In this document: in pieces, positions 38,501 through 49,403 of the stretch
Layout of the letters: every line of letters starts with the position of its first letter
Numbering within the stretch: position 1 is the first letter of the stretch
NCBI GenBank assembly: GCA_016946835.1
Contig: JACVTC010000073.1
Location: forward strand, 177,501 to 241,500
Reading direction: 5' to 3'
DNA length: 64,000 nucleotides
From: Neocallimastix lanati (nom. inval.)
Taxonomy: Eukaryota > Neocallimastigomycota > Neocallimastigomycetes > Neocallimastigales > Neocallimastigaceae
Position numbers and translations under genes: made by a program
Notes under the pieces: generated by a model
What the model saw: the letters and a program-made list of their open reading frames with translations, nothing else
Database searches by the model: none
Told to the model about the DNA's origin: nothing

Positions 38501-39104
38501 TTTGTGGTCTTTTCTATAACATTTTTAGGCTTAATTAAGCATTTTTTAAAAGATGTTGAATGGGGAGATTTAGATTTATTATTATTTGATACTCCTCCAG
38601 GTACTTCTGATGAACATTTATCTATTGTTCAATACCTAAAGGGTTGTGATATTGATGGTGCGATTTTAATTTCTACTCCACAAGAAATTTCTATACAAGA
38701 TGTTAGAAAAGAAATTAACTTCTGTAAGAAAGTTAACATGCCAATTTTAGGAATAGTAGAAAATATGTCTGGATTTGTATGCCCATCTTGTAAGGTATGT
38801 ATAATAAAAAAATTTTTTTTTTTTATTCATAATTAATAAAATTATGAATATAATAATTTTATTTAATATACATATATATTAAATTAATAAAATAAAATTA
38901 AAAATGGAAATAATATAATAATTGATTTGTTTCTATTTATAAACATTAGGGTGAATCAATAATTTTCCCAGCTACTAATGGTGGTGTTAAAGCTTTATGT
39001 GAAGAAATAAATGTTCCATTTTTAGGAGCTATACCATTAGATCCAAGAATTGGTAAATAAAATAATGATTTTTTAAATTAATGATTGTTTAAATTAACAA
39101 AATT

Positions 39105-39140
<36 letters not shown>

Positions 39141-39337
39141 TTATTTACTGATTTAATATTATATTTTTTTATTATTAATAATTAATAATTATTTATATTT
39201 TATTAAATTATAAATATTTTATAGTTAATTCTTGTGATGTTGGTGAACCTTTTGTTGATTCATATCCTGAATCTCCAGCCTCCAAAAGATATATTGAAAT
39301 TTCTAAAAAAATTAAGGAAATGTTAAATCTTAACTAA
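35574..39337 (+). CDS. NBP35: Nbp35-type cytosolic Fe-S scaffold ATPase with Cys-rich repeat extension
   Basis: Ten exons: 35574-37233, 37397-37489, 37572-37615, 37738-37774, 37900-37952, 38045-38079, 38211-38368, 38529-38794, 38950-39052 and 39225-39337. They sum to 2562 nt, 853 aa. Residues 555-579 hold the family's N-terminal [4Fe-4S] motif C-x13-C-x2-C-x5-C ([19 protein letters not shown]...C). The deviant Walker [11 protein letters not shown] follows, then [10 protein letters not shown] and the bridging-cluster CPSC motif (FVCPSCKGE). Nbp35 and its partner Cfd1 form the scaffold that assembles 4Fe-4S clusters for cytosolic and nuclear proteins. The first 550 residues are extra to the family's usual length of roughly 320-350 aa. 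They contain seven 55-residue Cys/Gly repeats, then three 19-residue ones. All junctions keep frame; the sixth donor is GTCTAT. Confidence 0.9.
35799..36953 (+). repeat. seven 165-bp coding repeats in the Nbp35-type gene
   Basis: Each unit encodes 55 residues with [16 protein letters not shown], an Ala/Met stretch, an acidic [12 protein letters not shown] segment and CGGCPRKQS. The copies are nearly identical at DNA level. Variants (SDN versus SDS, GGGC versus GGSC, one SVAASDS unit) distinguish individual units. Codons are G+C-rich compared with the flanks. Confidence 0.95.
37012..37187 (+). repeat. three 57-bp coding repeats in the Nbp35-type gene
   Basis: Three copies of a 19-residue unit [10 protein letters not shown](N/S)QGGSPCAN. 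The last runs into CPNRNFC, giving a C-x2-C-x5-C spacing like the genuine Nbp35 cluster motif encoded about 70 residues later across the first intron. Confidence 0.9.
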
Positions 39338-39456
39338 ATCTAGATTAAAAAAACAAAAACATATAAAAAATTATAGTTAGTATTTATTATTATTTAATAT
39401 TTTTGCTTATTTTTTTATTTATAATTTATAATTTAAAACATAGTAAAAAACAAAAA

Positions 39457-39500
<44 letters not shown>

Positions 39501-40089
39501 TAAAAAATTATATCTTTATCATATTTTTTATTATACTATTTATTTAATGAATACCAAAGCATAATTTATTCAATTTTTATTTTTTATTTATATTTTTATA
39601 TATATATTTTAATTTCGAAACATTATAAAAATTAAAATATAGTTAATCATTATAAAAATATAAATATAAAGATTTTTTTTTTTTACTTTTTAGAGAAATC
39701 TTATCTATAATTGTTTTAAAAAAATGATATGAATATTGAAAAGTATTAATAAATAATTTATTTAAATAATTTAATTTATAAAAAATATAAAAACAGAATA
39801 TATAAATAAATTTATGATAAAATTAATCTATTAATAATATAAAAATTCCTCTTTACACATATATTTATTAATAAAAAAAATATTCATATTCTATATTTTA
39901 TTATTATTTAATATTTTATTTATTTTTATTTAAATTTATACTATGGTAAAAAAAAATAAAATAAAATAAAAATAAAAATAAAAATTATATCTTTTTCATA
40001 TTTTTTTATACTATTTATTTAACGAATATCAAAACATATAAAATATTAATATATGTTTTATTTATTTAATTTATTGCTTTTTCTTTAAA
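39338..40089. other. AT-rich intergenic stretch
   Basis: 3' flank of the Nbp35-type gene with an A tract (39461-39498). No gene is seen. Confidence 0.55.
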
Positions 40090-41040
40090 AAAAGATCTAT
40101 TTATTTGATAGTATCATGCAGTGTAACGTTTAATGAATAAAAAAAATGAGAACATTTTATATTTAATAATATAGTATAATGTACAGCGTAATTAAACACA
40201 TAACTAACATTCCCCCTACATTGGCATTTTCTACATTTCTATTATAAAATCGGCAAAGTATTTGAACTTAGGTCCAAAAATACTTTTAGTTAATGGATCT
40301 GCCATCATTGAGTTGGAATCAATGAGGATTAATTTAATTTTTATTTTTTACAGTTTCATCTTGAACATATTTGTATTTTATGACCATATATTTACACCGT
40401 CCCTTTTTGTTTTTATTTTCAGCTTTATCCTTACTTAGTTTATTATTTATTTTAATATTAATTTGTAATATTTTTTTTTTTTTTTTTTTGAGTAATTCAT
40501 TTTACTAATTTTTTTATTCATGTAGCTTGTTTTATAAATTAGATTAAACTTAAGTATTCGACTTCTGTGGCTGATAAGGCTATTCTGAGTAATTAATTTC
40601 GAAGATATATCCTATGATAGATCTTCTTTTATTTTCATTATCATCAAAATCTGCATTACAATAACTTTTCAAAACTTTCTTTCCGTTATAATAAATTGAA
40701 TAATCCTTTGTTCCTTTAAGGTATTTTAATTTGAATACCTGTATTCAAACCAGCCTCTGTTGAATTCCTAAAAAATCTTGCAATTTGATTTACTGCATAT
40801 ACTATATCCGTTCTTGTTTTTTTTTTTGATACATATAATAGGAATTCAATCAATCTTTTATTGTCAGTTTTGTTAATTTTTTTAAGAGTTTTCTCAATCT
40901 TCTAATTTTGTATTAATACATAGTATTCTAGTTATTTTAGTATTGTTTTTATTATAGTTAGCTAACATTTTTTCAATATAATCCCTTTGATTAATTTTGA
41001 AGTCCGTATTTGTTTTAATTATTAGAAAAATTTTTATATT
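40090..41040 (-). mobile_element. Ty1/Copia retrotransposon remnant (3' end)
   Basis: The minus strand retains the end of a Copia polyprotein in several frames. It has the tail of the reverse transcriptase (INQRDYIEKMLANY near 40985, RTDIVYAVNQIARFF near 40795), the RNase H region (NADFDDNENKRRSIIGYIF near 40640; ALSATEVEYLS, 40582-40550) and the terminal MADPLTKSIFGPKF near 40300. A purine tract GTAGGGGGAA (about 40219-40210) is followed by TGTTAG at 40209-40204, marking the inner edge of the 3' LTR. The LTR's outer end is not clear; I place it near 40090. Many frameshifts and stops show that the copy is dead. The rest is missing upstream of the LINE insertion. Confidence 0.8.
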
Positions 41041-41050
41041 CATTAAAATT

Positions 41051-41053
<3 letters not shown>
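41041..41053. repeat. left target-site duplication of LINE-A
   Basis: CATTAAAATTTGA, identical to 44912-44924, directly next to the T (minus-strand A-tail) tract of the element. Confidence 0.85.
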
Positions 41054-41088
<35 letters not shown>

Positions 41089-44000
41089 CTTAGAGAATAA
41101 CTTTATTTAATTTATAATAATAATAAATTTACATGAATTAAATGAAAAAAAATAACAAATAAAATACATGAAATAAAATATTATATATTATAAAATTATA
41201 AAAGTGCGTTAGAAGCAATAGCCTCTAACTTTTCCCATTCCTCGATAATAACACCACGTCCATTATTGCGAGTAATAATTTCAGTATTAGAGTTATCAAT
41301 CGAATCTGTATCTGGAGGTGAAAATCCATGCCTTATCATTTCGACGTCGACGCTCTTGGTAACGGTAGATTCAACGGAATACCATTTCATCATCAAACTA
41401 AAAGATCGACAAATTAATGGTATTACGTTTGTTAGAAACTTAGCAATCCCACAAAATACGGAACAATTGACGAAGTTGAACTTTGTTTAAAAATATTGTC
41501 AATTAATTGTCTTTGTTCCCCATCATTAACTTTAATTTTTGAATATATTGAACGCCCACCAAGAAGTGCACTCAATATATAATAATAAATATTATTATCA
41601 TAATCCTTTTCTGAATCTAAAGAAACATTAAAGGATTTTTGTTCAATTATCAATGCAAACTTCAAAAAGAGATCATCTAGAAAAGGTAAAGATTTATTTC
41701 TGTAATTTTCCAATTCTTTACAGGCAAAGATCCAGTGAGAAAAGCTAGGTACACTAACACCACAACAAGGGCAACATTTAGGGCAATCTTCTGAGACGAT
41801 TTTTCTTTTAATGGAAATACTAATGTCGAATTTAAAACCACACCTAATTCGAGAAATCCAAAAGAATCCCAACTGATACTTAGGATATTGAAATGTTAAG
41901 TTTCTGATTTCTGAAATAAATCCAAAATCATTTTCCTTGTAAATAATTGCTTTTTTAGCTTTTGAGGGTTTGAAGACATCTCTTTCCCAATAAAACTTTT
42001 TTATTTCACTTGTTTTCTTACCATTTAATTTCTTATCCAAAGCCCTTGATTCTTTAGTCCATGAGTAATGTGACATAGTAGGAATATTATTAGTGAGATG
42101 ATTAATAATACATGATGAGTTTTTCCATTTTCTAAAGCAACGTAATTGAGATATAGCACAGACAGCTGAAAGAGGAGGTATTCTCAATTCACGAGTAATA
42201 TTATAGAGACTAACAGAAGAATTGCGGGATTTAAATCCGTAACTCCAATAAAGTCCTCTATTAATAATTTTTTGAGCTTTAGAACATCTGCTCTTATTTG
42301 AACCAAAGAGAGGAGCATAATATATAACAAGACTAAGAATAAACGAAATTAAAACATATTTCTTCAATGGGAGAGGAACAGATTTATTAATAAGAAATCG
42401 AAAGTACAAATTTAACTTGACATTTAAATTACTGTTTAATTTGGATTGTATAGGTTTCAGTGATAAAGATTCATCAAAAGGAATACCAAGATAGGTATAG
42501 TTGTCAGTTTTAGGTAATTTTTTACTACCAATAAAGAAAGATGGATCTTCATAATTTATCGGTTTAACAAAGTTAATTGGTTTTACAACAAGAGTAGCAC
42601 ACTTATTAATTCCAAAAGTTATTTCATTTTTAATAGCCTATTCATGAACTTTATTCAAAATTTTCTTAAGAGCTTGTTTAGATGGAGCAACTAAAACAAT
42701 ATCATCCGCAAAAAGTCCTCCACAACAATATTGAGAATCTAAATATACACCATACTTATCACAATTATCCAGTATATCATTAATGAACAAATTGAATAAA
42801 ATAGGAGATAGAGGGCATCCTTGTCTAACACCACGATTAATCGAAAATTCTTCTGAGAGATTACCATTAAAAAAAGCACGAGCTTTAGAGGATAGATAAA
42901 GATTCTTTAAAAACAGATGACATTTATCTCTAATTCCTAAGTTATATAATTTGGTCAAAATATTAAAGATAGGAACTGAATCATAGGCTTTTTTAAGATC
43001 AAGAAAAGCAAGATAAGTAAAATTTCCTTTAAATTTTCTTCTTTGACATATCTCTCTAATTGAAATATACAAACTTATGCATTCTTCTTTATTTCTAAAT
43101 CCAAATTGTTCAGGTCTAACAAATTTATGTTAAAGGGCATATTTAGCAATTCTATTAGTAACAATCTTTGAAATAATTTTTAAGCCAACATTAATAAGAG
43201 AAATACCACGATAATTATTACAATCCGAAAGATCTCCTTTTTTTGGAATTGATATTATAGAAGCCGAATTCCACTCTTCAGGGAAATCACCATCCCAGAT
43301 TTTGTTAAATAATGAAAGTAAACATTTAGCACACTTAGAGTAGTGATCATCTGAAGAATCATCTTGATTATCGGATAAATCAGATTTACTAAAGAAGGCT
43401 TTAAAAAATTCAATCGGAATACCATCGGGTCCAGGAGCTTTATTATTTTTCATTTCAAGCACAGTATTTTGAATTTCTTCCATAGTAATAGAATCATTAA
43501 TATCCCAAGTAAGATTATTATTAGGATTAGTTCCAAATAAACTTACCCAGTATTCATTATCCAAACTGTGTTGAGTAACATCAGAAGCTAGTTCACTGTA
43601 ATGTTCAGCAAATCGATTTAATTGATCCGAATGAGAAAATAAAAAGTTACCCTGCTTGTCCTTTAAAACACTTGACGAAAAAGAATTAGAGTACATAGGG
43701 CGAGATAGCTTCTTTAATTTTAACCAAGCACTCCTAGCATTTTTATTACGAAAATCATTACATGCAGATTCTATTGACTGATGAAATTGTTTTTGTTTAA
43801 TAGAAAACTTTATTGACCTGACTTTAGCACATATATTTTTATACTCACGAAGCAAATTTAAAAATTCATCAAGGTTTTCAAGATTAGAACCTAAAGAAAA
43901 ATTTTTGATTTCATTAAATGCAACATGCTTTTCATGAAAAAGTTTCTTGATATAATAAGGGCAGTGGAAAGCTGATCCTTTAAGATCACAAGGAACTCTA

Positions 44001-44911
44001 GCATGAACTTTATCACCAACTTTATTAGCTGTTTCTATAAATTTATTGACCATTTCATTAGAATTTAATTCTTTATTATCATCAAATTCATTAAGAAGAA
44101 TTGAGAAGTAGTTACTTGAGAATATTTCATTATGCTTTTCATTACACATGCGTTGGGACCACTTGAATCTTCTAGAAGGAGTAGGAGCACGAAAACCTTC
44201 TGAGTCATCTTTCTTACAGGAAAGGATAAGAGGGAAATCAGATATATCATTGAATGTACTACAAACAGATACCTTATTAATGTATTCCTTCATTTTACAA
44301 TTAAATAAAACATGATCAATACAAGACGATCTACCATCCCGAGCCCATGTGAAATCAAGACCTGATAAGTTTTTAGTGAACCACTGATGAGATGATTTAT
44401 TAAGTAAACTTACTAATTGGGATTTAGACATATTAAAGTCACCTACAAGAATAGAAGGTGTATTTGTATGTTTCTTTATCCAATTAGTAATTTCTGAAAA
44501 GGCATTCTTTCTTTCTTCCTTATGAGTGACCGTAGGAATATAAATATTACCAATAGTGCATTTAATTCCCCAAAAAGAAGTAATGTTGACAGAAATGATA
44601 TACTTATATTCAAAGGGATCATGAGAAAATGAACATGAACGATGTAACGATGTATACTTATACTAAGACCTCTCATACCGGGTATATTTGGATCAGCTTT
44701 ACGTAAAATTGTATTATAGTGACAAAGAAATGGGTAATTATTTGAATGTACATTAAGGTATTGGCTATTACCGACCTCTTGCAAGCAAATACAGATGGGT
44801 TTAAAAATTTCATTATAGTATCTAATACCATCACGTTTTTCATCATTCCGTCCATTAATGTTCTAACTGACACAAAGATTAAAGAACTGAGTAGACGGTG
44901 AATAAATATTA
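41054..44911 (-). mobile_element. LINE-A: near full-length APE-type non-LTR retrotransposon
   Basis: A 3858-base element bounded by perfect 13-base duplications, with its minus-strand poly-A tail at 41085-41054. Its single ORF order is AP-endonuclease (NINGRNDEKRDG, CLQEVGN, ILVGDFNMSK), reverse transcriptase (APGPDGIPIEFFK, FLDLKKAYDSVP, RQGCPLSPILFN, CGGLFADDIVLVAP), and a C-terminal Cys/His knuckle (CPKCCPCCG...HWIFAC). The 5' end lies only about 45 bases before the endonuclease start, so little 5' UTR is present or the copy is slightly truncated. It lies beside the Copia remnant and 73 bases from the LINE-B insertion. Confidence 0.92.
41196..44881 (-). pseudogene. LINE-A endonuclease/reverse transcriptase ORF, inactivated
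   Basis: Five lesions: a TAG at 44865-44863, where a Trp is expected before NING in the endonuclease; a frameshift near 44640; a TAA at 43132-43130, where LINE-B has Ser; a TAG at 42640-42638, where LINE-B has Trp; and a frameshift near 41440, just before the C-terminal tail. The conserved motifs, including the FADD catalytic box near 42700, remain intact. The C-terminal tail ends at 41196. Confidence 0.88.
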
Positions 44912-44924
44912 CATTAAAATTTGA
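44912..44924. repeat. right target-site duplication of LINE-A
   Basis: CATTAAAATTTGA, a perfect copy of 41041-41053. Confidence 0.85.
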
Positions 44925-44997
44925 GATTTTTAATTTATTCTTAAATTTAAAATGTTAAAAATTTTTTATTAAAATTTTATTAATAAAACTTTTTTTC

Positions 44998-45007
44998 ACA
45001 TTATTGC

Positions 45008-45011
<4 letters not shown>
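44998..45011. repeat. left target-site duplication of LINE-B
   Basis: ACATTATTGCTCAA; 13 of 14 bases match 47634-47647. Confidence 0.8.
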
Positions 45012-45049
<38 letters not shown>

Positions 45050-47633
45050 CAGGGAAGAGAATACACTTCCAAAACTTTATTAAATTTTATTTTAAAAAAT
45101 ACATGTAGGTGAAAAGTACATTTGAAATTAAAAATAAAAAATTAAAAAATAAAAAAATAAAAAAGCTCGAAAATACTATGTATTTCGGCAAGTTGTACTA
45201 TGCGGGAATTTTTCCCTTCCTATCAAATAAAAAAGAAATAAAACCTAGAAGTAACATCTTTAAAATAGATAGTGTGGTGTCCACTAAACTCTCCCCGGAC
45301 TCATCATTTATTGAACTACTAGGGAGAGATTCATCCTTCGTAGCAATAGATGACGATCCTGTATTATCATTATGCCTTATCAGTACGACGTCGACGCTCT
45401 TGGATAAGTTTGGTATTTTGCAATACCTATCAAATAATAGCTCAAACGAACTACTAATGATAGGTATTGCACTTGTTAAGAATTCCGCCAAGCCCATAAT
45501 TTTTGGAACAGGTGACTCAGATGAACCTTTGAAAAGTAGTTCATTTAATTGTCTCTGTTCCCCACTATCGAAATGTAGCTCATTTAAAACTAAAGTCCCA
45601 CCAAGAAGGAACAAGTATATATAATGATTGATATAATCTTCAAAATTAGAAATAGAGTCATAGGAAGAAAGAGGATTAAACACTCTAATCTTCCTAAGGA
45701 ATAAAACATAGAGATCATCGATGAAATTTAAAGAATTCCATCTAAAAGATGCAAGAGCATCGCATTTAAAAATCCAATGTTCAAAAGATTGTTTATCTTC
45801 GCCACAACAGGGGCAATACTTGGGACAATCTTCTGAAACTCTACCCATTCTAATAGCAATAGTAGTATTGTATTTATAACCACAGCGTAAACGAATAATC
45901 CACGAAAACCCTAAGTTGAATCGGGGATATTTTAAACTAAGCATAATTATAGCTTTATTGTTTGAGAACTTATTACGATCGTAATTTTGACCTTTAATAC
46001 CTTGAAATTTGGCAACTGATTTCCAGTAACGTTCTAAAATATCGTCATATTTTTCACATTTATATTTTTTGATTTTTTTATACAGTGTTCTAGATTCTTT
46101 AGTCCAGGAATAATGATGCATTTTGGGAATAGATTTAATAAGATCCTTTATAATACAGTTTGATTTACTCCATTTTGCAAATGATTTAATCTGTAAGGCT
46201 GCGCAGACACCAGCAATAGGAGGAATGCTTAGATCTCGAGATAAAGCATAAGTACTCATAGTAGAATTATGTCTAATATAGTCATTGTCTTCTGAACTTG
46301 TTTTACCATTTTTAGAGAAGGAGCCGATACACCAAAATAGACCAGTATTAATTAATGTTTGAATTCTGGCCGTTCTGGATTTGTTTGAACCAAGTAAAGG
46401 AGAATAATAAATTACTTTACTAATAACAAAGGATTGAAGAACTTTTTTCTTGTATACAATAGGGATAAGTTTATTTGAGAAGAAATGTGTAAATGAAAGA
46501 AGGGATTTTCTAACTTTAAAATGCATGTGAGATATAATGTGTTCTAGTAAGAGATCATCAGAAAAAGGAATACCAAGATAAATATAACTAGAAACTTTAG
46601 GAATAGCATTCATTCCTAAATAGAAGGTTGGGTCACTATAGTTTGGAGGAGATTGGAAGTTCATTGGTTTTATAACCATAGTTGCACATTATTCAATACC
46701 AAAAGTCATTTCATTTAAATTAGCCCATCTATGTACCTTTTTTAGTAATTTTTCTAAATTTTTAGCACTTGGAGCAATGAGAACAACATCATCAGCAAAG
46801 AGTCCACCACAACACTTTTTTCTTCCAATATTAACACCATACTTTTCACAGTCATTTAATATATCATTGATGAATAAATTGAATAAAATTGGAGATAATG
46901 GACAACCTTGACGAACACCTCTTTTAATAGGAAATTCATTTGATAACATTGAAGCAAATCGAGCACGAGCTTTAGATGAAGTATATAAATTACAAAGAAA
47001 ATCAAAACATTTACCACGTACTCCATAATGATATAATTTAGTAAGAATGTTAAAAATAGGAACTGAATCATAAGCTTTTTTAAGATCTAAAAAGGCTAAA
47101 TATGTGAATTTTCCTTGAAATTTTCTTCTTTGGCATATTTCTCTAATGGAAATGAATAAACTAATGCATTCTTCACGGTTGCGAAAGCCAAATTGTTCAG
47201 GTCTAATGAAATTGTGTGAGAGTGCGTAAGAAGATATTCTATCTGTTACAATTTTTGAAATGATTTTCAGTCCAACATTAATGAGAGAAATACCTCGATA
47301 ATTACTACAATCTGATAGGTCACCTTTCTTAGGGATTGATACAATAGAAGCTGAGTTCCATTTTTTAGGAAAAGACCCATTCCATATTTTATTAAAAATC
47401 AATTTAAGACACTTTCCAGCAGCAGGATGTGTTTCCAGTAATTCTTCATTGCAAAACAGAGCTTTGTAGAATTCAATCGGGATACCATCGGGGCCGGGTG
47501 CTTTGTTGTTTTTCATAGATGAAATAGTTTTTTTAATATCGTCAATCGTAATGGGATCGTTGATATTCCAGGTAGAGGATCTAAGACTAATATTCCTTAA
47601 AGCATGGATCCAGAAGTTACGATTAAGGCTGTG
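45012..47633 (-). mobile_element. LINE-B: 5'-truncated non-LTR retrotransposon related to LINE-A
   Basis: A 2622-base element with its minus-strand A-tail at 45046-45012 and a 14-base target-site duplication with one mismatch. It starts within the linker between endonuclease and reverse transcriptase (reading HSLNRNFW, aligned to QHSLDNEYW of LINE-A), so the endonuclease is lost. Truncation at the 5' end is typical of incomplete target-primed reverse transcription. Protein similarity to LINE-A is strong in the reverse transcriptase and Cys knuckle (CPKYCPCCGEDKQSFEHWIF), weaker at the C-terminus. Both 3' ends share AATAAAGTT and a GTCTA just before the A-tail. Confidence 0.92.
45198..47633 (-). 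pseudogene. LINE-B reverse-transcriptase ORF, one nonsense codon
   Basis: Open from the 5' truncation to 45198 apart from one TAA at 46691-46689 (after TFGIE, where LINE-A has Lys). Catalytic FADD is present near 46795. Few lesions suggest a younger insertion than LINE-A. The C-terminal 60 residues, after MGLAEFLTSAIPI, have no recognised domain. Confidence 0.88.
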
Positions 47634-47647
47634 ACATTGTTGCTCAA
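47634..47647. repeat. right target-site duplication of LINE-B
   Basis: ACATTGTTGCTCAA, matching 44998-45011 with one mismatch. Confidence 0.8.
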
Positions 47648-47905
47648 AACCACATTATTTGTAATTTTAAATAATTTTATAATAAAACGAAAGTTCCTAC
47701 ATATTCTTTTATTACACACACATATTCATTAATAAATATTCAATATTCATATTTTACATTTTCTAATTTTTATTTTTTATATTTTATTTTATTTTATTTT
47801 ATTTTTTTATTTTTTATTTTTATAAAGTGCTTTCGTGAATAATATGTGCAATACAAAAAAAAAACAAAAAATCATAAATAATCTAATTTCCTTACAATTT
47901 TTTTT

Positions 47906-47965
<60 letters not shown>

Positions 47966-48278
47966 AGTTAATTATAATTTTTTTTTAAAAGAATTATTGA
48001 TATTTTGGTTTTTGGAAATAGTGAATCTTTTCTATAGAAGAAAAATTCTTAATAATAAAAAAATTTTAAAATTATTTAAAAAATCTATTTATCATAATAT
48101 TAAACAAATTTTCTTTCCTTTACTAAATATATTATTTTAAAAGTTTTGTAAGAATAATTTACTAATATTTCTTTTTTTATATTAAGGAAAAAAAAATAGA
48201 TTATTTATTTTCCTTCCTTACCATATACAAAAAGAAAAAAAAAAAAAAAAGTAGAAACAATTTTCTAATTTAAAATAT
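47648..48278. other. AT-rich intergenic stretch
   Basis: Holds TTTTA repeats (47770-47810), a TA array (47911-47938) and a T tract (47939-47966). The Tyr/Ile/Phe-rich frame here is repeat translation. Confidence 0.55.
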
Positions 48279-49403
48279 TTATAACTTTGCCTTTTGTCTA
48301 GCAAACTCTTCCATATATTTACATAAAAATTCAACACCTTCTTCTGGCATAGCATTGTAAATAGAAGCACGAATACCACCAACGGATCTGTGACCCTTTA
48401 ATTGAACCATATGACGTGCTACAGCACCCTTAAGGAATTCAGCTTCAAGTTCCTTAGATGGTTTACCAGATGCATCAATTACTCTGAATGGAACATTCAT
48501 TCTAGATCTACAATCCTCAGCAACAACAGCCTTGTAAACATTACTATACTTATTAATTGTTGAATATAAACGCTCAGCTTTTCTTGTATTAATAGCAGAA
48601 ATAGCTTCAACACCACCAATAGATAATAACCATTCAAATACAAGACCAGCCATATAAATTCCAAAAGTTGGTGGAGTATTGTATAAGGAACGGTTGGCAG
48701 CGTGAGTCTTATAGTTTAATAAGATTGGACATGGAACCTTTGGATTAAGACGAGTACCAACAAGTTCATCCTTAATAATAACAATGGTTAAACCAGCTGG
48801 TCCAATATTCTTTTGTGCACCAGCCATAATTAAATCAAACTTTGTTACATCGAATGGACGAGAAAGAATGTTAGATGACATATCACAAACAACTGGACAG
48901 TTTACTTTTGGAACTTCTTGAAATTCTACCCCATGAACAGTTTCGTTATCACAGTAATAAAGGTAAGAAGCATTTGGACTTAATTTCCATTCACTCTTTG
49001 GTGGAATGTGTCTAAAACCTTCAGCTTTAGTGTTGAAAACATAGTTTACATTAGCACCAAGCTTCTTAGCTTCAGCAGCAGCCTTGTCAGACCAACCGCC
49101 AGAAACCATGTAATCACAAGGTCTGTTAATATCATCACCAACAAGGTTAAGGAAGATACTTGAAAATTGAGTAGTTGCACCACCTTGAAGGAAAAGAACC
49201 TTATAGTTCATTGGAATATTAAGTAATTTACGAAGATTTGCTTCAGCAGTATTAATGATGTCATCAAATTCCTTAGAACGATGAGAAAGTTCCATAACTG
49301 ACATTCCAGTACCCTTATAATCAACAAGTTCTTTTTGAGCTTTAATTAAAACGCTCTTTGGCATGACAGCTGGTCCAGCTCCAAAATTCCAAGTCTTTGT
49401 CAT
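48279..49403 (-). CDS. SER1: phosphoserine aminotransferase
   Basis: Single exon, 374 aa, the usual length for the family. It converts 3-phosphohydroxypyruvate and glutamate to 3-phosphoserine and 2-oxoglutarate, the second step of serine synthesis, using pyridoxal phosphate. Diagnostic features are the N-terminal WNFGAGPAVMP, the phosphate-binding GGATTQF (residues 74-80), CDMSSNILSRP (173-183) and MAGAQKNIGPAG with Lys198 as the Schiff-base lysine. The C-terminus has the family's GHRSVGGIRASIYNAMP. Codons are richer in C-ending forms than in other genes here, which suggests high expression. It ends in TAA, showing that the standard code is in use. Bacterial-type SerC and fungal Ser1 share these motifs; origin was not tested. 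Confidence 0.96.
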   Translation of the reverse strand: MTKTWNFGAGPAVMPKSVLIKAQKELVDYKGTGMSVMELSHRSKEFDDIINTAEANLRKLLNIPMNYKVLFLQGGATTQFSSIFLNLVGDDINRPCDYMVSGGWSDKAAAEAKKLGANVNYVFNTKAEGFRHIPPKSEWKLSPNASYLYYCDNETVHGVEFQEVPKVNCPVVCDMSSNILSRPFDVTKFDLIMAGAQKNIGPAGLTIVIIKDELVGTRLNPKVPCPILLNYKTHAANRSLYNTPPTFGIYMAGLVFEWLLSIGGVEAISAINTRKAERLYSTINKYSNVYKAVVAEDCRSRMNVPFRVIDASGKPSKELEAEFLKGAVARHMVQLKGHRSVGGIRASIYNAMPEEGVEFLCKYMEEFARQKAKL

